A stretch of 64,000 nucleotides of DNA from an uncultured Pseudoteredinibacter sp. (GCF_947500695.1 NZ_CANMSS010000001.1:620001-684000); one strand, 5' to 3'; positions 18,262 through 28,891 are shown, counted from the stretch's first letter. Program-made: numbers and translations. The notes: generated by a model from the sequence alone, not told the origin.

Positions 18262-19077
18262 TTATTTAGTTTGTTTTAGGTGCGCCAACTGTTCTTGAAT
18301 GTCTTTTAACTGATCTTGCAAATCAAACATTGTTGGCTCACCACTAGCTTCGGCGGCCTCCTGGCGCTCTCGGTTGTGCTCTTCTTCCAGGACATTCACG
18401 ACGATGCCAATGATCATGTTTAAGAAAGCAAAGGCCGTAAAGAAAATAAAGGTTAGATAGAAGATCCAGCTCAGTTTGTAAACCGCCATGGTTTCATACA
18501 TGACATCGGTCCAATCTTCAAAGGTCATTACCCGGAACAAGGTCAATAGCGCGATACTGATATCGCCCCAGAGTTCCGGGTTAATCTCGTGGAATAAGGT
18601 ACTGCCTATAGCGGCATAGATGTAAAAAATAATAAACATCAAAAGCATGACATAACCCAGCTGCGGCAAAGCCTTAGCTAGGGAATTCAGCAGCATCCGC
18701 AACTCTGGAATGATAGAAACCATCCTCAGCACCCTAAAAATACGGATCAATCGCCCAAGTAATGCCATCTCACCATTTTCGATGGGAATCAAACTCACCA
18801 CAACAATCAAGGTGTCGAATATATTCCAGGCTTTATGAAAAAACCTTTTCTTATTGGGCTCAGCAATAAAGCGAATGCTAATTTCGATCAAAAAGATAAA
18901 AGTAATCACCCAATCCAAAACCGCCAACACTTTGAGAGCAGCTGGAGGGACAGCATAGGTTTTTGCACCGACAACTAGGGCGGACAATATAATGACCGAG
19001 ACAACAAACATCTCAAAAGCCTTATTGGCCATCAAGCGAGTAAAAACATTGTCTTCAACAGTTGCTTTTTTCACCAT
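18262..19077 (-). CDS. Single-domain voltage-gated cation channel (NaChBac/NavAb-like)
   Basis: A 271-residue six-helix channel subunit that should assemble as a tetramer in the inner membrane. S1 begins near residue 20; S4 carries four Arg at three-residue intervals (R109, R112, R115, R118). The pore helix leads to the filter TFEDW at residues 185-189, where classical bacterial sodium channels have TLESW. S6 (FFTAFAFLNMIIGIVVNVL) is followed by an acidic neck and a C-terminal coiled coil (LQDQLKDIQEQLAHLKQ), as in known bacterial channels. The extra Asp in the filter may alter Na+/Ca2+ preference; see findings. It is followed on the same strand by no close gene. Confidence 0.92.
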   Translation of the reverse strand: MVKKATVEDNVFTRLMANKAFEMFVVSVIILSALVVGAKTYAVPPAALKVLAVLDWVITFIFLIEISIRFIAEPNKKRFFHKAWNIFDTLIVVVSLIPIENGEMALLGRLIRIFRVLRMVSIIPELRMLLNSLAKALPQLGYVMLLMFIIFYIYAAIGSTLFHEINPELWGDISIALLTLFRVMTFEDWTDVMYETMAVYKLSWIFYLTFIFFTAFAFLNMIIGIVVNVLEEEHNRERQEAAEASGEPTMFDLQDQLKDIQEQLAHLKQTK

Positions 19078-19110
19078 ATCATTTCTACTTTATCTAGCTA
19101 TCGATTGATC

Positions 19111-19335
19111 TTACAAACACTCTTCGGCAAAGCGCTGAAAATCACCTTCTTGCCACTGTTTGTTGGGTTTGTTTTCCATATCAGCACACCATTGCGATGC
19201 ACTTGTATTCTGCGGTGCTTGAACCGTGTCTTCGCTGCCTAAAAAGAGCGCAAGCTCTTCTGGTCCAACGAGCGCAGCAAACAACAATAACAGCACGCTA
19301 AGCCCAAGCAGAAAAAAGGTGAATTTTTTCAACAT
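19111..19335 (-). CDS. DUF3012-type small membrane-anchored protein
   Basis: A 74-residue protein with an N-terminal hydrophobic helix (about residues 5-27) and a short periplasmic tail. The tail SQWCADMENKPNKQWQEGDFQRFAEECL fits, as far as I can recall, the DUF3012 pattern of a Trp-Cys start, a Lys-Pro centre and a terminal Cys. In many relatives the anchor is a lipobox; here it is a transmembrane helix without a lipobox Cys. It lies 16 nt after hemB and 33 nt before the channel gene on the same strand. The ribosome site is poor. Role unknown. Confidence 0.72.
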   Translation of the reverse strand: MLKKFTFFLLGLSVLLLLFAALVGPEELALFLGSEDTVQAPQNTSASQWCADMENKPNKQWQEGDFQRFAEECL

Positions 19336-19350
19336 ATAAGGTTCGTACCG

Positions 19351-20328
19351 TTACTCTTCTTTTAGCCAGTTAATGATGTCTTCGGCATAGTAGGTCAAAA
19401 TCAAATCGCAACCGGCACGCTTAAAAGCAATCATGCTTTCTAGAACAATAGACTTCTCATCGATAACGCCAGCGGCGGCGGCCGCTTTGATCATCGCGTA
19501 CTCACCGCTCACATGGTATACCGCCAAGGGTTGATTACTGCCGTCACGTATCTCACGGATAACGTCGAGGTAGGCCATGCCGGGCTTAACCATCAAAATA
19601 TCGGCACCCTCGCCTTCATCCTGCAAGGATTCAGCTAAGGCCTCACGGCCATTGGCGGGGTCCATCTGGTAGGTATTGCGAGTGCCTTTAAAGTTACTGT
19701 CAACCGCATCTCTAAACGGACCATAAAACGCCGAGGCGAATTTTGTCGAGTAGCTCATAATCGGTATATGGGTATAGCCCTCACTGTCGAGCGCCTCTCT
19801 AATGGCGGCGATCATGCCATCCATCATGCCCGACGGAGCAATCATATCGACACCGGCACGTGCAGCGGTTATCACTTGTGCCTGTAGGTTCTCTAGCGTG
19901 GAGTCATTATCAACATCATTATCATGCACCACACCACAGTGACCATGATCGGTATACTCGCAAAAACAGTTATCACTGATGATTAGCATATCTGGCGTAG
20001 CGGCTTTGGCCGTTCTAATGCAACGAGCCATTAAACCCTTGTCGTTCCAAGTATCGCTGCCGCAGTCATCTTTATGTTGACTGACACCAAAAAGAATGAC
20101 GGCCTTAACACCAAGCTGCCATAAACGACGTAGTTCGCCCCCTAACTGAGTTTCAGGGAATCGCTTAACGCCTGGCATGCTGGCGATTTCAACCGGCTCC
20201 TGAATGCCCTCTTCAACAAAAATTGGCAGAATAAAGTCTTCAGGGCGTAAATGATTTTCTCGTACCAACTGTCGTAGAACTTTGGTACGGCGTAGCCTTC
20301 TAAAACGAAAATCAGGAGTCGTCGTCAT
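19351..20328 (-). CDS. hemB: Delta-aminolevulinic acid dehydratase (porphobilinogen synthase)
   Basis: A 325-residue cytoplasmic enzyme that joins two 5-aminolevulinate molecules to porphobilinogen in haem biosynthesis. The zinc-binding stretch DNCFCEYTDHGHCG contains the three Cys of the zinc-dependent type. The two active-site lysines are in MSYSTKFASAFYGPFRDA and LMVKPGMAYLD. Length is normal and all conserved blocks are present. It is the first gene of a minus strand run leading to the DUF3012 gene. Confidence 0.97.
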   Translation of the reverse strand: MTTTPDFRFRRLRRTKVLRQLVRENHLRPEDFILPIFVEEGIQEPVEIASMPGVKRFPETQLGGELRRLWQLGVKAVILFGVSQHKDDCGSDTWNDKGLMARCIRTAKAATPDMLIISDNCFCEYTDHGHCGVVHDNDVDNDSTLENLQAQVITAARAGVDMIAPSGMMDGMIAAIREALDSEGYTHIPIMSYSTKFASAFYGPFRDAVDSNFKGTRNTYQMDPANGREALAESLQDEGEGADILMVKPGMAYLDVIREIRDGSNQPLAVYHVSGEYAMIKAAAAAGVIDEKSIVLESMIAFKRAGCDLILTYYAEDIINWLKEE

Positions 20329-20425
20329 TACTGTCTCTTAAATTAGTTTAGTTTTAAACAACACAATTATTTGTTTAACACATAGTACCAGCTAACAAAC
20401 TACTAGCCCTAAACAAGCCGAAATA

Positions 20426-21154
20426 TCAGTGGCTTTTTTCTGCACGAGGTTTATAAGGGCTAAAGAAGTACCAAGCCAGCATCAGCAGCAACAAAGCGCT
20501 GCTTACTGTAAAAAGCTTATTCCACAAACGCTTTGCTTCACGTACCACTTCAAATTGCTCAACATAAATGGTTTCACAGGCACCATTCCCGGTATCATCC
20601 CGGCGAATACTGGTGCCTCGAATTGCACCTTGATCATTACCATATTCAGATAACCAGCCTTTAATAACAATTTGATCGCCGATATTGATATCGGTAATTT
20701 TCTTTCGAATGTATGGATCTGCGCTAATTAAATGGTTATTTGAAAGCTGATTCATATTAAAGCTTTGCCAAGCTTCATTACTCGAGGTTCGCACATTGCA
20801 AGTGAACTGGCCATTCCAAAAATCAATTTGGTTTAGAAAAGGCGACTGCGCAGTATCGCTCCATACCACACAGACATCTGCAATATTCAAATGATCGCCC
20901 CAGCTTTTATGAAGCATTTGGTCGCCATCGTGCTCCCGAAACGAAACCACCATGCCGTAGAGTTCATAGCGAAACTTTCGATCAACAAAGTACTGGCGAT
21001 CCTCAAACGGCAATTGCTTGCGTTGGTGCTCATCGGCGTATTGCAGAGGCTCATTCAGTAAGCGTGAATCTAGCGAGACATTGCTTTCAAATTGATTGCG
21101 TAGAAAAAAGCTCAACACACATAGCAATACCAGTGACCACGCTAATAACTTCAT
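20426..21154 (-). CDS. Hypothetical membrane protein with two flanking helices
   Basis: A 242-residue protein with a membrane helix at each end (about residues 3-19 and 214-232) and a likely periplasmic domain between. The domain contains SFREHDGDQMLHKSWGDHLNIADVCVVW and later NMNQLSNNHLISAD and GDQIVIKGWLSEYG, a layout I have seen in unnamed gammaproteobacterial proteins and which may form an OB-like beta barrel. Cys residues in the domain could be oxidised. It lies 31 nt after cysS on the same strand. No function is proposed. Confidence 0.72.
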   Translation of the reverse strand: MKLLAWSLVLLCVLSFFLRNQFESNVSLDSRLLNEPLQYADEHQRKQLPFEDRQYFVDRKFRYELYGMVVSFREHDGDQMLHKSWGDHLNIADVCVVWSDTAQSPFLNQIDFWNGQFTCNVRTSSNEAWQSFNMNQLSNNHLISADPYIRKKITDINIGDQIVIKGWLSEYGNDQGAIRGTSIRRDDTGNGACETIYVEQFEVVREAKRLWNKLFTVSSALLLLMLAWYFFSPYKPRAEKSH

Positions 21155-21185
21155 TCAACGCCCCTGCAATCTACGCAATACTAGC

Positions 21186-22571
21186 CTAGCTTTCTCGGCG
21201 CCATTTGGTGGCGATACCGCCGCCTTCAGCACGATAGTCATCAAGCAGAACGCCTTGTTTTTTTAGCTGATCACGAATCTCATCAGCGCGCGCAAAGTTT
21301 TTATCCGCACGTGCCTGTAGCCGCTCTTCGATCAACGCCTCGATCACTTCAGCCGCTAAATCGTCAGCTCCACCCTGGGTGAACCATTGCTCAGGATCTT
21401 GCTCAAGCAGCCCTAAAACCTTAGCGATGGCCATAAGCTCGCCTTTAAGAGCCGGTTTGTCTTTGGCCTCTGCTAACTTCAAACGCTTGGCTACCGCCAA
21501 CAACTGAGTAATTGCCTCACGTGTATTCAAATCATCCAGCAATGCCGCAAATACAGGCAAGCTTTGAAGCTCACATTCGGCACTTGAGGTATCAGCCTCG
21601 TCTCTTAAAACACCGTAGATATAATCTAGGTTATCTTTTGATTCCGACAGCAGCTTCTGAGAAAAATCCATATCCGAGCGGTAATGTGCCGAAAGAATGG
21701 CATAACGCAACACCTCGCCCGGGTAAGCTTTCAACAGATCGCGGACTAAGCGGAAGTTGCCTAAGGATTTAGACATCTTCTCGCCATCAATATTGATATA
21801 ACCGTTGTGCATCCAGTAGCGTACATACTCTTCAGCGTCATTGGCGCAGCAGCTTTGAGCAATCTCATTTTCATGGTGAGGAAAGATAAGATCTTTACCG
21901 CCGCCATGAATATCAATGCTTTCACCCAAGTGCTTTTTAATCATAGCCGAACACTCTAGGTGCCAACCTGGGCGACCGAAGCCCCAAGGACTTTCCCAGC
22001 CCGGCTCATCACCAACTGAAGGCTTCCAAAGTACAAAGTCGCCGGCATACTTTTTGTAGTCAGCCACTTCAACACGGGCACCATCAAGCATATCTTCCAA
22101 CTTTCGATTTGAAAGCTCGCCATAATTTTCCATGGATCGAACATCAAATAGGACATGCTTTTCGGATTCATAGGCATGCCCTTTTGCGATGAGCTTTTCG
22201 ATCATCTCGATCATCTCAGGCAAATGCTCTGTCGCCTTTGGAATAATATCGGGCACTAGGCAGTTAATCGCGGCCATATCTTCGGCATAGGCAAGGGTAT
22301 ATCGCTCGGAAACGTCCTGGATGGTTTCGCCATTATCTTTTGCGGCCTGCATAATTTTGTCGTCAATATCAGTAATATTGCGAGCATAGCTAACCCTTGG
22401 GTAGGCAGACTTTAAAACACGATAAAGTGTGTCAAAAACAACGGCCGGACGCGCATTACCAATATGCACATAGTTATAAACAGTCGGCCCGCAGACATAC
22501 ATACGAATATGTTCAGGGTCGATTGGTTTAAACTCTTCTTTTTCTCGTTTCTTGGTGTTGTACAGTTGCAT
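21186..22571 (-). CDS. cysS: Cysteinyl-tRNA synthetase
   Basis: A 461-residue class I aminoacyl-tRNA synthetase charging tRNA-Cys. The HIGH-type motif is in [18 protein letters not shown], where the Cys is also a zinc ligand; further zinc ligands lie in GWHLECSAM and FPHHENE. The KMSKS loop is [12 protein letters not shown]. The C-terminal tRNA-binding domain is complete, ending [19 protein letters not shown] and GGIATKWRR. It follows glnS on the same strand. Confidence 0.97.
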   Translation of the reverse strand: MQLYNTKKREKEEFKPIDPEHIRMYVCGPTVYNYVHIGNARPAVVFDTLYRVLKSAYPRVSYARNITDIDDKIMQAAKDNGETIQDVSERYTLAYAEDMAAINCLVPDIIPKATEHLPEMIEMIEKLIAKGHAYESEKHVLFDVRSMENYGELSNRKLEDMLDGARVEVADYKKYAGDFVLWKPSVGDEPGWESPWGFGRPGWHLECSAMIKKHLGESIDIHGGGKDLIFPHHENEIAQSCCANDAEEYVRYWMHNGYINIDGEKMSKSLGNFRLVRDLLKAYPGEVLRYAILSAHYRSDMDFSQKLLSESKDNLDYIYGVLRDEADTSSAECELQSLPVFAALLDDLNTREAITQLLAVAKRLKLAEAKDKPALKGELMAIAKVLGLLEQDPEQWFTQGGADDLAAEVIEALIEERLQARADKNFARADEIRDQLKKQGVLLDDYRAEGGGIATKWRRES

Positions 22572-22656
22572 AAACTTAACTCTATTTTTGATCTCCTGCG
22601 CAAAAGTTACATCTAGCGTCTGGCAACTAGTAAGTAACGCGCAGAATATCGAATCT

Positions 22657-24360
22657 CTATACTTTGTTAGCCCAGTTGTCTTTTAGGCCTATGGTGCGAT
22701 TGAAAACCGGCTTATCGGCTTCACTGTGTTTGGCGTCCAAACAGAAATAACCTTCGCGCTCAAACTGATAAGCCTGTTCTGGCTCAGCATCCGCTAGAGA
22801 CAGCTCAGCCTTTGCACCTGAAATAATGCTCAGGCTATCTGGGTTAATAAAATCTAAAAAGTTTTTATCTCCCGCATCAGGCGCTTCGTCATTGAACAAG
22901 CGATCGTAAAGTCGAACCTCACAATCCACATTGTGAGTCGCCGAGACCCAATGAATCACACCGCGTGGCCGAATGCCTTCAGGGGGATTATTACCTACTG
23001 TTCCAGGCACCAAAGAGACCTTTAGTTCGGTAATTTCACCCGCATCGTCTTTAATGATGTCTTCCGCCTTAATGACGTAGCTGCCGCGCAAACGTACATA
23101 TTCACCGGCCACAAGTCGTTTAAACTTTTTACGAGACAGGCTGCTATCTTCATTAAAATCAGCGCGATCAATATATAGAGTTTGTGTGAATGGCAAACGG
23201 CGCTCACCGCGACTTTCATCGTTGGGGTGTACCGGTTGTAACATTTGCGCCACACCATCAACAAGCTCATGACCATCATTCGCTACTTCATCAAAATTAG
23301 TTACCGTGATCAGCAATGGATCAAGTACACACATCGCTCTAGGGGCAACATTGTTTAGATCATCACGAATAGCATGCTCTAAGGTTGCCACATCGATAGT
23401 ACTGGACGACTTGGTTACTCCAATCAGATCGCAAAAATGACGAACCGCTGTAGGGCTAACACCGCGACGGCGTAAACCTGATATGGTCGGCATACGAGGA
23501 TCATCCCAGCCATCGACAAATCCTTCGTCCACAAGCTGCTTCAGCTTGCGCTTCGAGGTAACGGTGTAGTTCAACTCAAGGCGTGCAAACTCATATTGTT
23601 TAGGCTGGCTAGGTACCGGCAAGTTTTCAATAAACCACTCATACAAAGGGCGATGATCAGCAAACTCCAAAGTACAAATTGAATGGCTAATGCCTTCAAT
23701 CGCATCTTCTTGGCCATGGGCAAAGTCGTAAGTTGGGTATATACACCACTTATCTCCAGTCTGGTGATGACTTTGCTTACGAATACGATACAACATCGGG
23801 TCACGCATATTCATATTTGGGCTTGCCATATCTATCTTGGCCCGCAAGACACAAGCACCCTCTTCATACTCACCCGCGCGCATTTTCTCGAACTCAGCCA
23901 AGTTCTCTTCAACGCTGCGATCACGATAGGGGCTGTCTTTACCCGGCTTGGTTGCCCAACCACGATATTCTTTGGTTTGCTCGGCATCCAAATGGCAAAC
24001 ATAGGCCTTGCCTTCTTGAATTAGCTGTAAGGCCCACTGATAGAACTGCTCGAAGTAACTAGAGGCATAACGGATTTCACCATCCCATTTAAAGCCCAGC
24101 CATTCTACGTCGCGAACAATTGACTCAACGTATTCTTGATCTTCTTTTGCCGGGTTGGTGTCATCAAAGCGTAGATTACAGCGACCACCAAAACGCTCAG
24201 CCAGGCCAAAGTTCAAACAGATCGACTTGGCATGACCAATGTGCAGATAACCATTCGGCTCTGGCGGGAATCTTGTCGTCACAGTTTGATGTTTACCGGC
24301 CTCAAGATCTTGGCTAATAATCTGCTCTAAAAAGTTCAGCGGTTTGCTCGTTTCGCTCAT
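22657..24360 (-). CDS. glnS: Glutaminyl-tRNA synthetase
   Basis: A 567-residue class I synthetase charging tRNA-Gln. The HIGH motif is in [15 protein letters not shown]; the KMSKS-equivalent is [11 protein letters not shown] (E. coli has VMSKRKL). The two C-terminal beta-barrel domains for anticodon reading are present, ending near [25 protein letters not shown] precedes the start. GlnRS of this kind is characteristic of gammaproteobacteria and eukaryotes. It is divergent from ppiB across about 280 nt. Confidence 0.97.
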   Translation of the reverse strand: MSETSKPLNFLEQIISQDLEAGKHQTVTTRFPPEPNGYLHIGHAKSICLNFGLAERFGGRCNLRFDDTNPAKEDQEYVESIVRDVEWLGFKWDGEIRYASSYFEQFYQWALQLIQEGKAYVCHLDAEQTKEYRGWATKPGKDSPYRDRSVEENLAEFEKMRAGEYEEGACVLRAKIDMASPNMNMRDPMLYRIRKQSHHQTGDKWCIYPTYDFAHGQEDAIEGISHSICTLEFADHRPLYEWFIENLPVPSQPKQYEFARLELNYTVTSKRKLKQLVDEGFVDGWDDPRMPTISGLRRRGVSPTAVRHFCDLIGVTKSSSTIDVATLEHAIRDDLNNVAPRAMCVLDPLLITVTNFDEVANDGHELVDGVAQMLQPVHPNDESRGERRLPFTQTLYIDRADFNEDSSLSRKKFKRLVAGEYVRLRGSYVIKAEDIIKDDAGEITELKVSLVPGTVGNNPPEGIRPRGVIHWVSATHNVDCEVRLYDRLFNDEAPDAGDKNFLDFINPDSLSIISGAKAELSLADAEPEQAYQFEREGYFCLDAKHSEADKPVFNRTIGLKDNWANKV

Positions 24361-24638
24361 GGCGTTTGCTTTGTCCTTACTTCATTGGCTTATAGAGATC
24401 TCTGGCGGAAGAGCCGCTGGTATCTAGATATCACAGTTCCACTATGGCAGCTGTGCACAGGGCTATTCCTTTTACTGGCTTATGAAACTGCTTTTCGAGC
24501 TTCATAGTTTGAGATCCCAGTCAAACCGCGTATTATAGCCGCCCCAAGGCCCTCTCGGCACCCTTTTCCTTTGGTTTTTGACCCTCCGGCAGCCAATGGC
24601 TTAATAAACGACCGGTGACAGCAGTTATAGGACATAAA

Positions 24639-25139
24639 ATGATTACTTTACATACCAATTTCGGCGATATCAGCCTTGAACTAGACCACGAGAATGCCCC
24701 GAATACCGCGGCTAACTTTAAGCAATACGCCGAAGACGGCTTCTACGAGGGCACCATCTTTCACCGTGTTATCGACGGCTTTATGGTACAAGGCGGTGGC
24801 ATGACAGCGGATATGGAAGACAAAATGGAAGGTCGTCGCGCCGCCATTGAAAACGAAGCCGATAACGGCCTTAGTAATGACCTAGGCACTGTCGCCATGG
24901 CACGCACCATGGACCCACATAGTGCTACCTGCCAGTTCTTTATCAATGTGTCTGATAACAACTTCTTAAACCACACTGCAAAAAACAGCCAAGGCTGGGG
25001 ATATTGCGTATTTGGCAAAGTCGTTGAAGGTATGGATGTCGTCAATAGCATCAAGGCTGTTTCTACCGGTAACATGATGGGCCATCAAGACGTACCAAAA
25101 GAAAGCATCGTCATCGAGAAAGTAACCGTTAGCGATTAA
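24639..25139 (+). CDS. ppiB: Peptidyl-prolyl cis-trans isomerase B (cyclophilin)
   Basis: A 166-residue cytoplasmic cyclophilin. The start at 24639 ([16 protein letters not shown]) is the normal beginning of the family and has AGGAC just upstream; an in-frame GTG-type extension to 24615 is unlikely. Active-site residues are in [14 protein letters not shown] (Arg), CQFFINV (Phe) and [11 protein letters not shown]. No signal peptide, so this is the cytoplasmic PpiB form. It precedes lpxH by 14 nt. Confidence 0.95.
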   Translation: MITLHTNFGDISLELDHENAPNTAANFKQYAEDGFYEGTIFHRVIDGFMVQGGGMTADMEDKMEGRRAAIENEADNGLSNDLGTVAMARTMDPHSATCQFFINVSDNNFLNHTAKNSQGWGYCVFGKVVEGMDVVNSIKAVSTGNMMGHQDVPKESIVIEKVTVSD

Positions 25140-25153
25140 TAGCGACCAAGCCC

Positions 25154-25867
25154 ATGAACCTACTGTTTATCTCCGATTTACACCTTGATGAAAGTCGCCC
25201 AGAGGTGACCGAAAGCTTTTTGACCTTTCTTAAAGACAGGGCAAGCAATGCCGACGCACTTTACATCCTGGGAGATTTCTTTGAAGTTTGGATCGGAGAT
25301 GACGACGACGCCCCCCTGGCTTCCTGTATTCAGCAGCAATTGCTAAAGCTCAGCCAGGGCGGCACCGCTGTGTTTATCATGCATGGCAACCGCGATTTCC
25401 TCTATGGTGAACGCTTTTGCCATGCCAGTGGCGCAAGCTTATTGTCGGAGCCGACCCTCTTAGAAGTTGCCGGTAAATCTTGCTTACTTATGCATGGTGA
25501 TAGCCTCTGCACAGACGATGCGGAATATATGGCCTTTCGCCAGCAAGCGCGTAACCCTGCTTGGCAAGAGCAATTACTCTCCCAGCCTTTGGAAGTCAGG
25601 CGCCAACTCGCCCAGCAGTTACGCCAACAAAGCAAGTCTATGAGCGCCATGAAGGCTGAAGACATCATGGATGTAAACAGCGATGCCGTGTCACAAGTTT
25701 TGGCCGAGCATAACGCTGACATCTTAATTCACGGCCATACTCATCGCCCAGCCATACATTCCTTAGACAATGGCAAAGAACGGATAGTTTTGGGTGATTG
25801 GCACGATAAAGCTTGGTGTATCAGTGCAAATCAACATGAGATCAAGCTGGAATCTTGGCCTATCTAG
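25154..25867 (+). CDS. lpxH: UDP-2,3-diacylglucosamine diphosphatase
   Basis: A 237-residue calcineurin-like metallophosphoesterase that cleaves UDP-2,3-diacylglucosamine to lipid X in lipid A synthesis, acting at the inner face of the inner membrane. Metal-binding motifs occur in the right order: SDLHLDE at residues 7-13, GDFFEVWIGDDD, GNRDF, LMHGDSLC and GHTHRP. Length matches LpxH. The lpxH/ppiB pair next to glnS and cysS is a common gammaproteobacterial arrangement. Confidence 0.96.
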   Translation: MNLLFISDLHLDESRPEVTESFLTFLKDRASNADALYILGDFFEVWIGDDDDAPLASCIQQQLLKLSQGGTAVFIMHGNRDFLYGERFCHASGASLLSEPTLLEVAGKSCLLMHGDSLCTDDAEYMAFRQQARNPAWQEQLLSQPLEVRRQLAQQLRQQSKSMSAMKAEDIMDVNSDAVSQVLAEHNADILIHGHTHRPAIHSLDNGKERIVLGDWHDKAWCISANQHEIKLESWPI

Positions 25868-26096
25868 GCATAAGCAACGCAGCAGCTTGCAAGTAGCGCA
25901 TTATTTGGCAAGCGTCGTAGTTTAATTTTAAACCCTTTGTCTATTTTCACCCTGTGACATACGCTAAGCTTTAGTTTTAATAAAGCCTATTCCACTCCCA
26001 GAAATAATTGACTGCGATCGCATTTCTTTGGAGCCAGCTCAATATGAGCACGAAAGGATAAAGGAATAAATCAGCAATAATAAATCAGGTGCCAAT

Positions 26097-27257
26097 GTGG
26101 ACAATTTTGTTTTTAATACAACCAAGTCATTGATCAATCAGCCCGGAGCCATAGCCCTACTCGCTCAGGTTTGTCGTCAACAAGGTATTAAACGCCCAAT
26201 CATTATTACTGACCAAGGCATAGTCGCCTGCGGATTATTGGCGAAACTAGAAGCTGTTTTGCACCGCGAAGATGTGCCTTTTTTCAGCTTTTGCGATATC
26301 GTCGCTGACCCACCAGAAAACATCATCTTGCAAGCATTGGAAAGCGCCAAGGCGCATCAGGCCGACGGTGTCATCGGCTTTGGTGGTGGCAGCTCTTTAG
26401 ATAGCGCCAAACTAATTGCGCTGATGCTGGCTTCTGGTGAGCAACTCGCCGATATTTATGGTGTGGAGCAAGCACAAGGACCAAGATTGCCCTTGCTCCT
26501 AATTCCAACTACAGCTGGCACTGGCTCAGAGGCCACCGCTGTCGCCATTGTAACAACCGGAGAAACCACCAAAATGGGTGTTGTTTCACCTCTGTTACTG
26601 CCAGACGTTGCCATCTTAGACGCGGAGCTAACAATAGGATTGCCGCCAGCAATAACCGCCGCTACCGGCATCGATGCAATGGTTCATGCTATCGAAGCTT
26701 ACACCAGCGCCCATAAAAAAAATCGCTACTCTGATTTACTCGCCAAAGAAGCCCTAGCCTTATTGAGCACAAACATTAGCGAAGCCTGCCAAAATGGTAG
26801 CAATTTAGAAGCTAGGCAAGCCATGTTGCTCGGTGCGTTTATGGCGGGCCAAGCCTTTGCTAATTCCCCTGTGGCCGCGGTGCATGCTTTAGCCTATCCA
26901 CTTGGCGGGCATTTCCATATTCCCCACGGCTTAAGTAATTCTTTGGTTCTTCCCCATGTCATGCGCTTTAACAATAGCCACTGCCATGAACTGTATGCTG
27001 AGCTGGCCCCGATAATTATGGGTGCAGAGTATATAGCCCATGACAACAGCAAAGCCGTCAGCATTGAATTGATAAAGTATATCGAGCGTTTGATTGGAAA
27101 ATTAAAACTCTGCACACATCTGCGCGATTTGGAAATTGGCGAAGAACACCTACCCACTTTAGCAAAGGACGCCATGCAGCAGACACGATTACTGCAAAAC
27201 AATCCAAGACCTCTAGACGAGGCAGATGCTTTAGAAATTTATCAGCAAGCCTGGTAG
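26097..27257 (+). CDS. Iron-containing (group III) alcohol dehydrogenase
   Basis: A 386-residue NAD(P)-dependent alcohol dehydrogenase. The GTG start at 26097 is preceded by AGGTG. The dinucleotide-binding loop GFGGGSSLDSAK is near residue 97, LIPTTAGTGSEAT follows, and metal ligands are in GIDAMVHAIEAY (Asp and His), HALAYPLGGHFHIPHG (His residues). The product could oxidise or reduce short alcohols or aldehydes; the substrate is open. It stands alone on the + strand between lpxH and a convergent patatin gene. Confidence 0.92.
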   Translation: MDNFVFNTTKSLINQPGAIALLAQVCRQQGIKRPIIITDQGIVACGLLAKLEAVLHREDVPFFSFCDIVADPPENIILQALESAKAHQADGVIGFGGGSSLDSAKLIALMLASGEQLADIYGVEQAQGPRLPLLLIPTTAGTGSEATAVAIVTTGETTKMGVVSPLLLPDVAILDAELTIGLPPAITAATGIDAMVHAIEAYTSAHKKNRYSDLLAKEALALLSTNISEACQNGSNLEARQAMLLGAFMAGQAFANSPVAAVHALAYPLGGHFHIPHGLSNSLVLPHVMRFNNSHCHELYAELAPIIMGAEYIAHDNSKAVSIELIKYIERLIGKLKLCTHLRDLEIGEEHLPTLAKDAMQQTRLLQNNPRPLDEADALEIYQQAW

Positions 27258-27286
27258 TCGCAGGCTCACCAATGTGCTGACTACCA

Positions 27287-28429
27287 TTAAACCTTGAAAA
27301 AGGTTTCTATTTTATCTTTTTCCCACATGGCATCTTGATAGCCCAGATCCATCAGCTCCTGGCAATACTCTGGGCAAAACAACAAGTAACTGGCCGCTGC
27401 AGAACCGCCACCGCTCGCGGTTGCACCCGTAGAGCGGAAAAACCATTTTAATGAAGAAGGCAGGTAGCGAACATTGCGGCCTGCGATTTTATCTAAAGGC
27501 TTGGAAGGCGAAATAACTAAGCTTTCAATAGGACGTAAACGTTTTTCAGCTTCCCTTTCCTCTTGACTCATTTTTCTTAGTAAGTCATTCACACGCTCTA
27601 AGTGTTCAATATCGCCTTCAAGACTATCAATAAAAGCACTATTAAACATATGACCGATAATCTGAGCAATCGATGGCGAGTGCCTAATTGGCTGAGGCTT
27701 TTTGTTCCACTGTTTCACATTGCGGTTGCCACTGACACCGATAATAAAAACACGGTCGGCACCTAGGTGCAAAGCCGGACTAATCGGTGCCAACTGACGC
27801 ATGGCACCATCACCAAAGTACTGCTCACCAAGCTTTATCGTAGGGAAAATAGTGGGAATGGCTGAGGATGCCAGCAAATGCTCCACTTGGATTTCACTGC
27901 GACGCCCTACTCTTCTATGGCGACGCCACTCATTAAGCTTAGGGTTCGACTCTGAAGCTTGAAAAAAACTAACAGATTCACCGGTGGAATACCCCATGGC
28001 GGTGATCGACAGCGCCTCTAAAGCGCCCTTTTCCAGCATGGTAGATATTTGCTGAAACTGAATAGCTTTGGATAAAAATGTTCTTAGAGGGGAGTTATCC
28101 AAAAGGGAAACAGGTTTACTTACTCCAACACCTCGGTTAAACAATGAACCAAATAAACTCAAGCCGCCCTTGCTAACATCCAGCCAGCCGGATTTAAATA
28201 CATGATCGGCCGTCAAATTTCCCCAAAAATTCTCCAAATTATCGACAGCAAAAGAAAAGTCATCGCAGCGAGAAGCCAAACTCACCGCATTAATAGCACC
28301 CGCAGAGGTTCCACAAATGATAGGAAATGGATTTTGATGAGTTGGGACGATTTCCTTGAGTGCCTTTAGCACTCCGATCTGGTAGGCAGCGCGCGCACCA
28401 CCTCCAGAGAGAATCAAAGCGTTCTTCAT
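27287..28429 (-). CDS. Patatin-like phospholipase
   Basis: A 380-residue lipid acyl hydrolase of the bacterial patatin family. GGGARAAYQIGVLKAL at residues 9-24 is the oxyanion glycine loop, GTSAG near residue 41 is the nucleophile elbow and DGAMRQLAP near residue 208 carries the catalytic Asp. A C-terminal extension beyond the patatin domain is shared by proteobacterial relatives often called patatin-like with DUF3336-free architecture. It lies 3 nt after the nfeD-like gene and is thus part of the SPFH/NfeD/patatin cluster, pointing to a membrane-lipid function. Confidence 0.9.
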   Translation of the reverse strand: MKNALILSGGGARAAYQIGVLKALKEIVPTHQNPFPIICGTSAGAINAVSLASRCDDFSFAVDNLENFWGNLTADHVFKSGWLDVSKGGLSLFGSLFNRGVGVSKPVSLLDNSPLRTFLSKAIQFQQISTMLEKGALEALSITAMGYSTGESVSFFQASESNPKLNEWRRHRRVGRRSEIQVEHLLASSAIPTIFPTIKLGEQYFGDGAMRQLAPISPALHLGADRVFIIGVSGNRNVKQWNKKPQPIRHSPSIAQIIGHMFNSAFIDSLEGDIEHLERVNDLLRKMSQEEREAEKRLRPIESLVISPSKPLDKIAGRNVRYLPSSLKWFFRSTGATASGGGSAAASYLLFCPEYCQELMDLGYQDAMWEKDKIETFFKV

Positions 28430-28432
28430 AAG

Positions 28433-28885
28433 TTACGACTGCGCTTCCACCTGTAAGCTCATACCATTGACGGCCAGTACTTTCACTTTAGTGCCGGCCG
28501 GATAGTTTTCAGTAGCGTTTACTTCCCACAAGGTATCAGCTATTTGCACCTTACCTTTCAACGCACTCATATCCGCAATAAGCACCGCTTCCTTACCAAG
28601 CAGCCGAGCTTCGGCGCTATTAAGTAAAGGTTGGTCAGTTGCTTCGTTGATATGGCGAAAACGCATCCAATACAAACAGGTGGCTGCGATCGATAACACA
28701 GCAAAGCACAATAGCTGAGCCTGCCAGCTCATATCACTAAGCACTGCGGCAATAACAGCCGTTAATATCGCACCAACACCAATGCCCAATAAAAAGCCCG
28801 CAGCGCCTAACATTTCGAGTATTAGAAGGATGATGCCTAGAATCAGCCAATGCCAGGCTGATAAACCGCTCAAAAATTCCATCAA
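28433..28885 (-). CDS. NfeD-family membrane protein
   Basis: A 150-residue short NfeD. The N-terminal half has three closely packed hydrophobic helices (about residues 9-70) and the C-terminal half is the NfeD OB-fold (LLGKEAVLIADMSALKGKVQI...GTKVKVLAVNGMSLQVEA). Short NfeD proteins are nearly always encoded beside a SPFH/stomatin gene and are thought to act with it in the membrane. Here the SPFH gene lies 6 nt upstream. Confidence 0.92.
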   Translation of the reverse strand: MMEFLSGLSAWHWLILGIILLILEMLGAAGFLLGIGVGAILTAVIAAVLSDMSWQAQLLCFAVLSIAATCLYWMRFRHINEATDQPLLNSAEARLLGKEAVLIADMSALKGKVQIADTLWEVNATENYPAGTKVKVLAVNGMSLQVEAQS

Positions 28886-28891
28886 AACACC

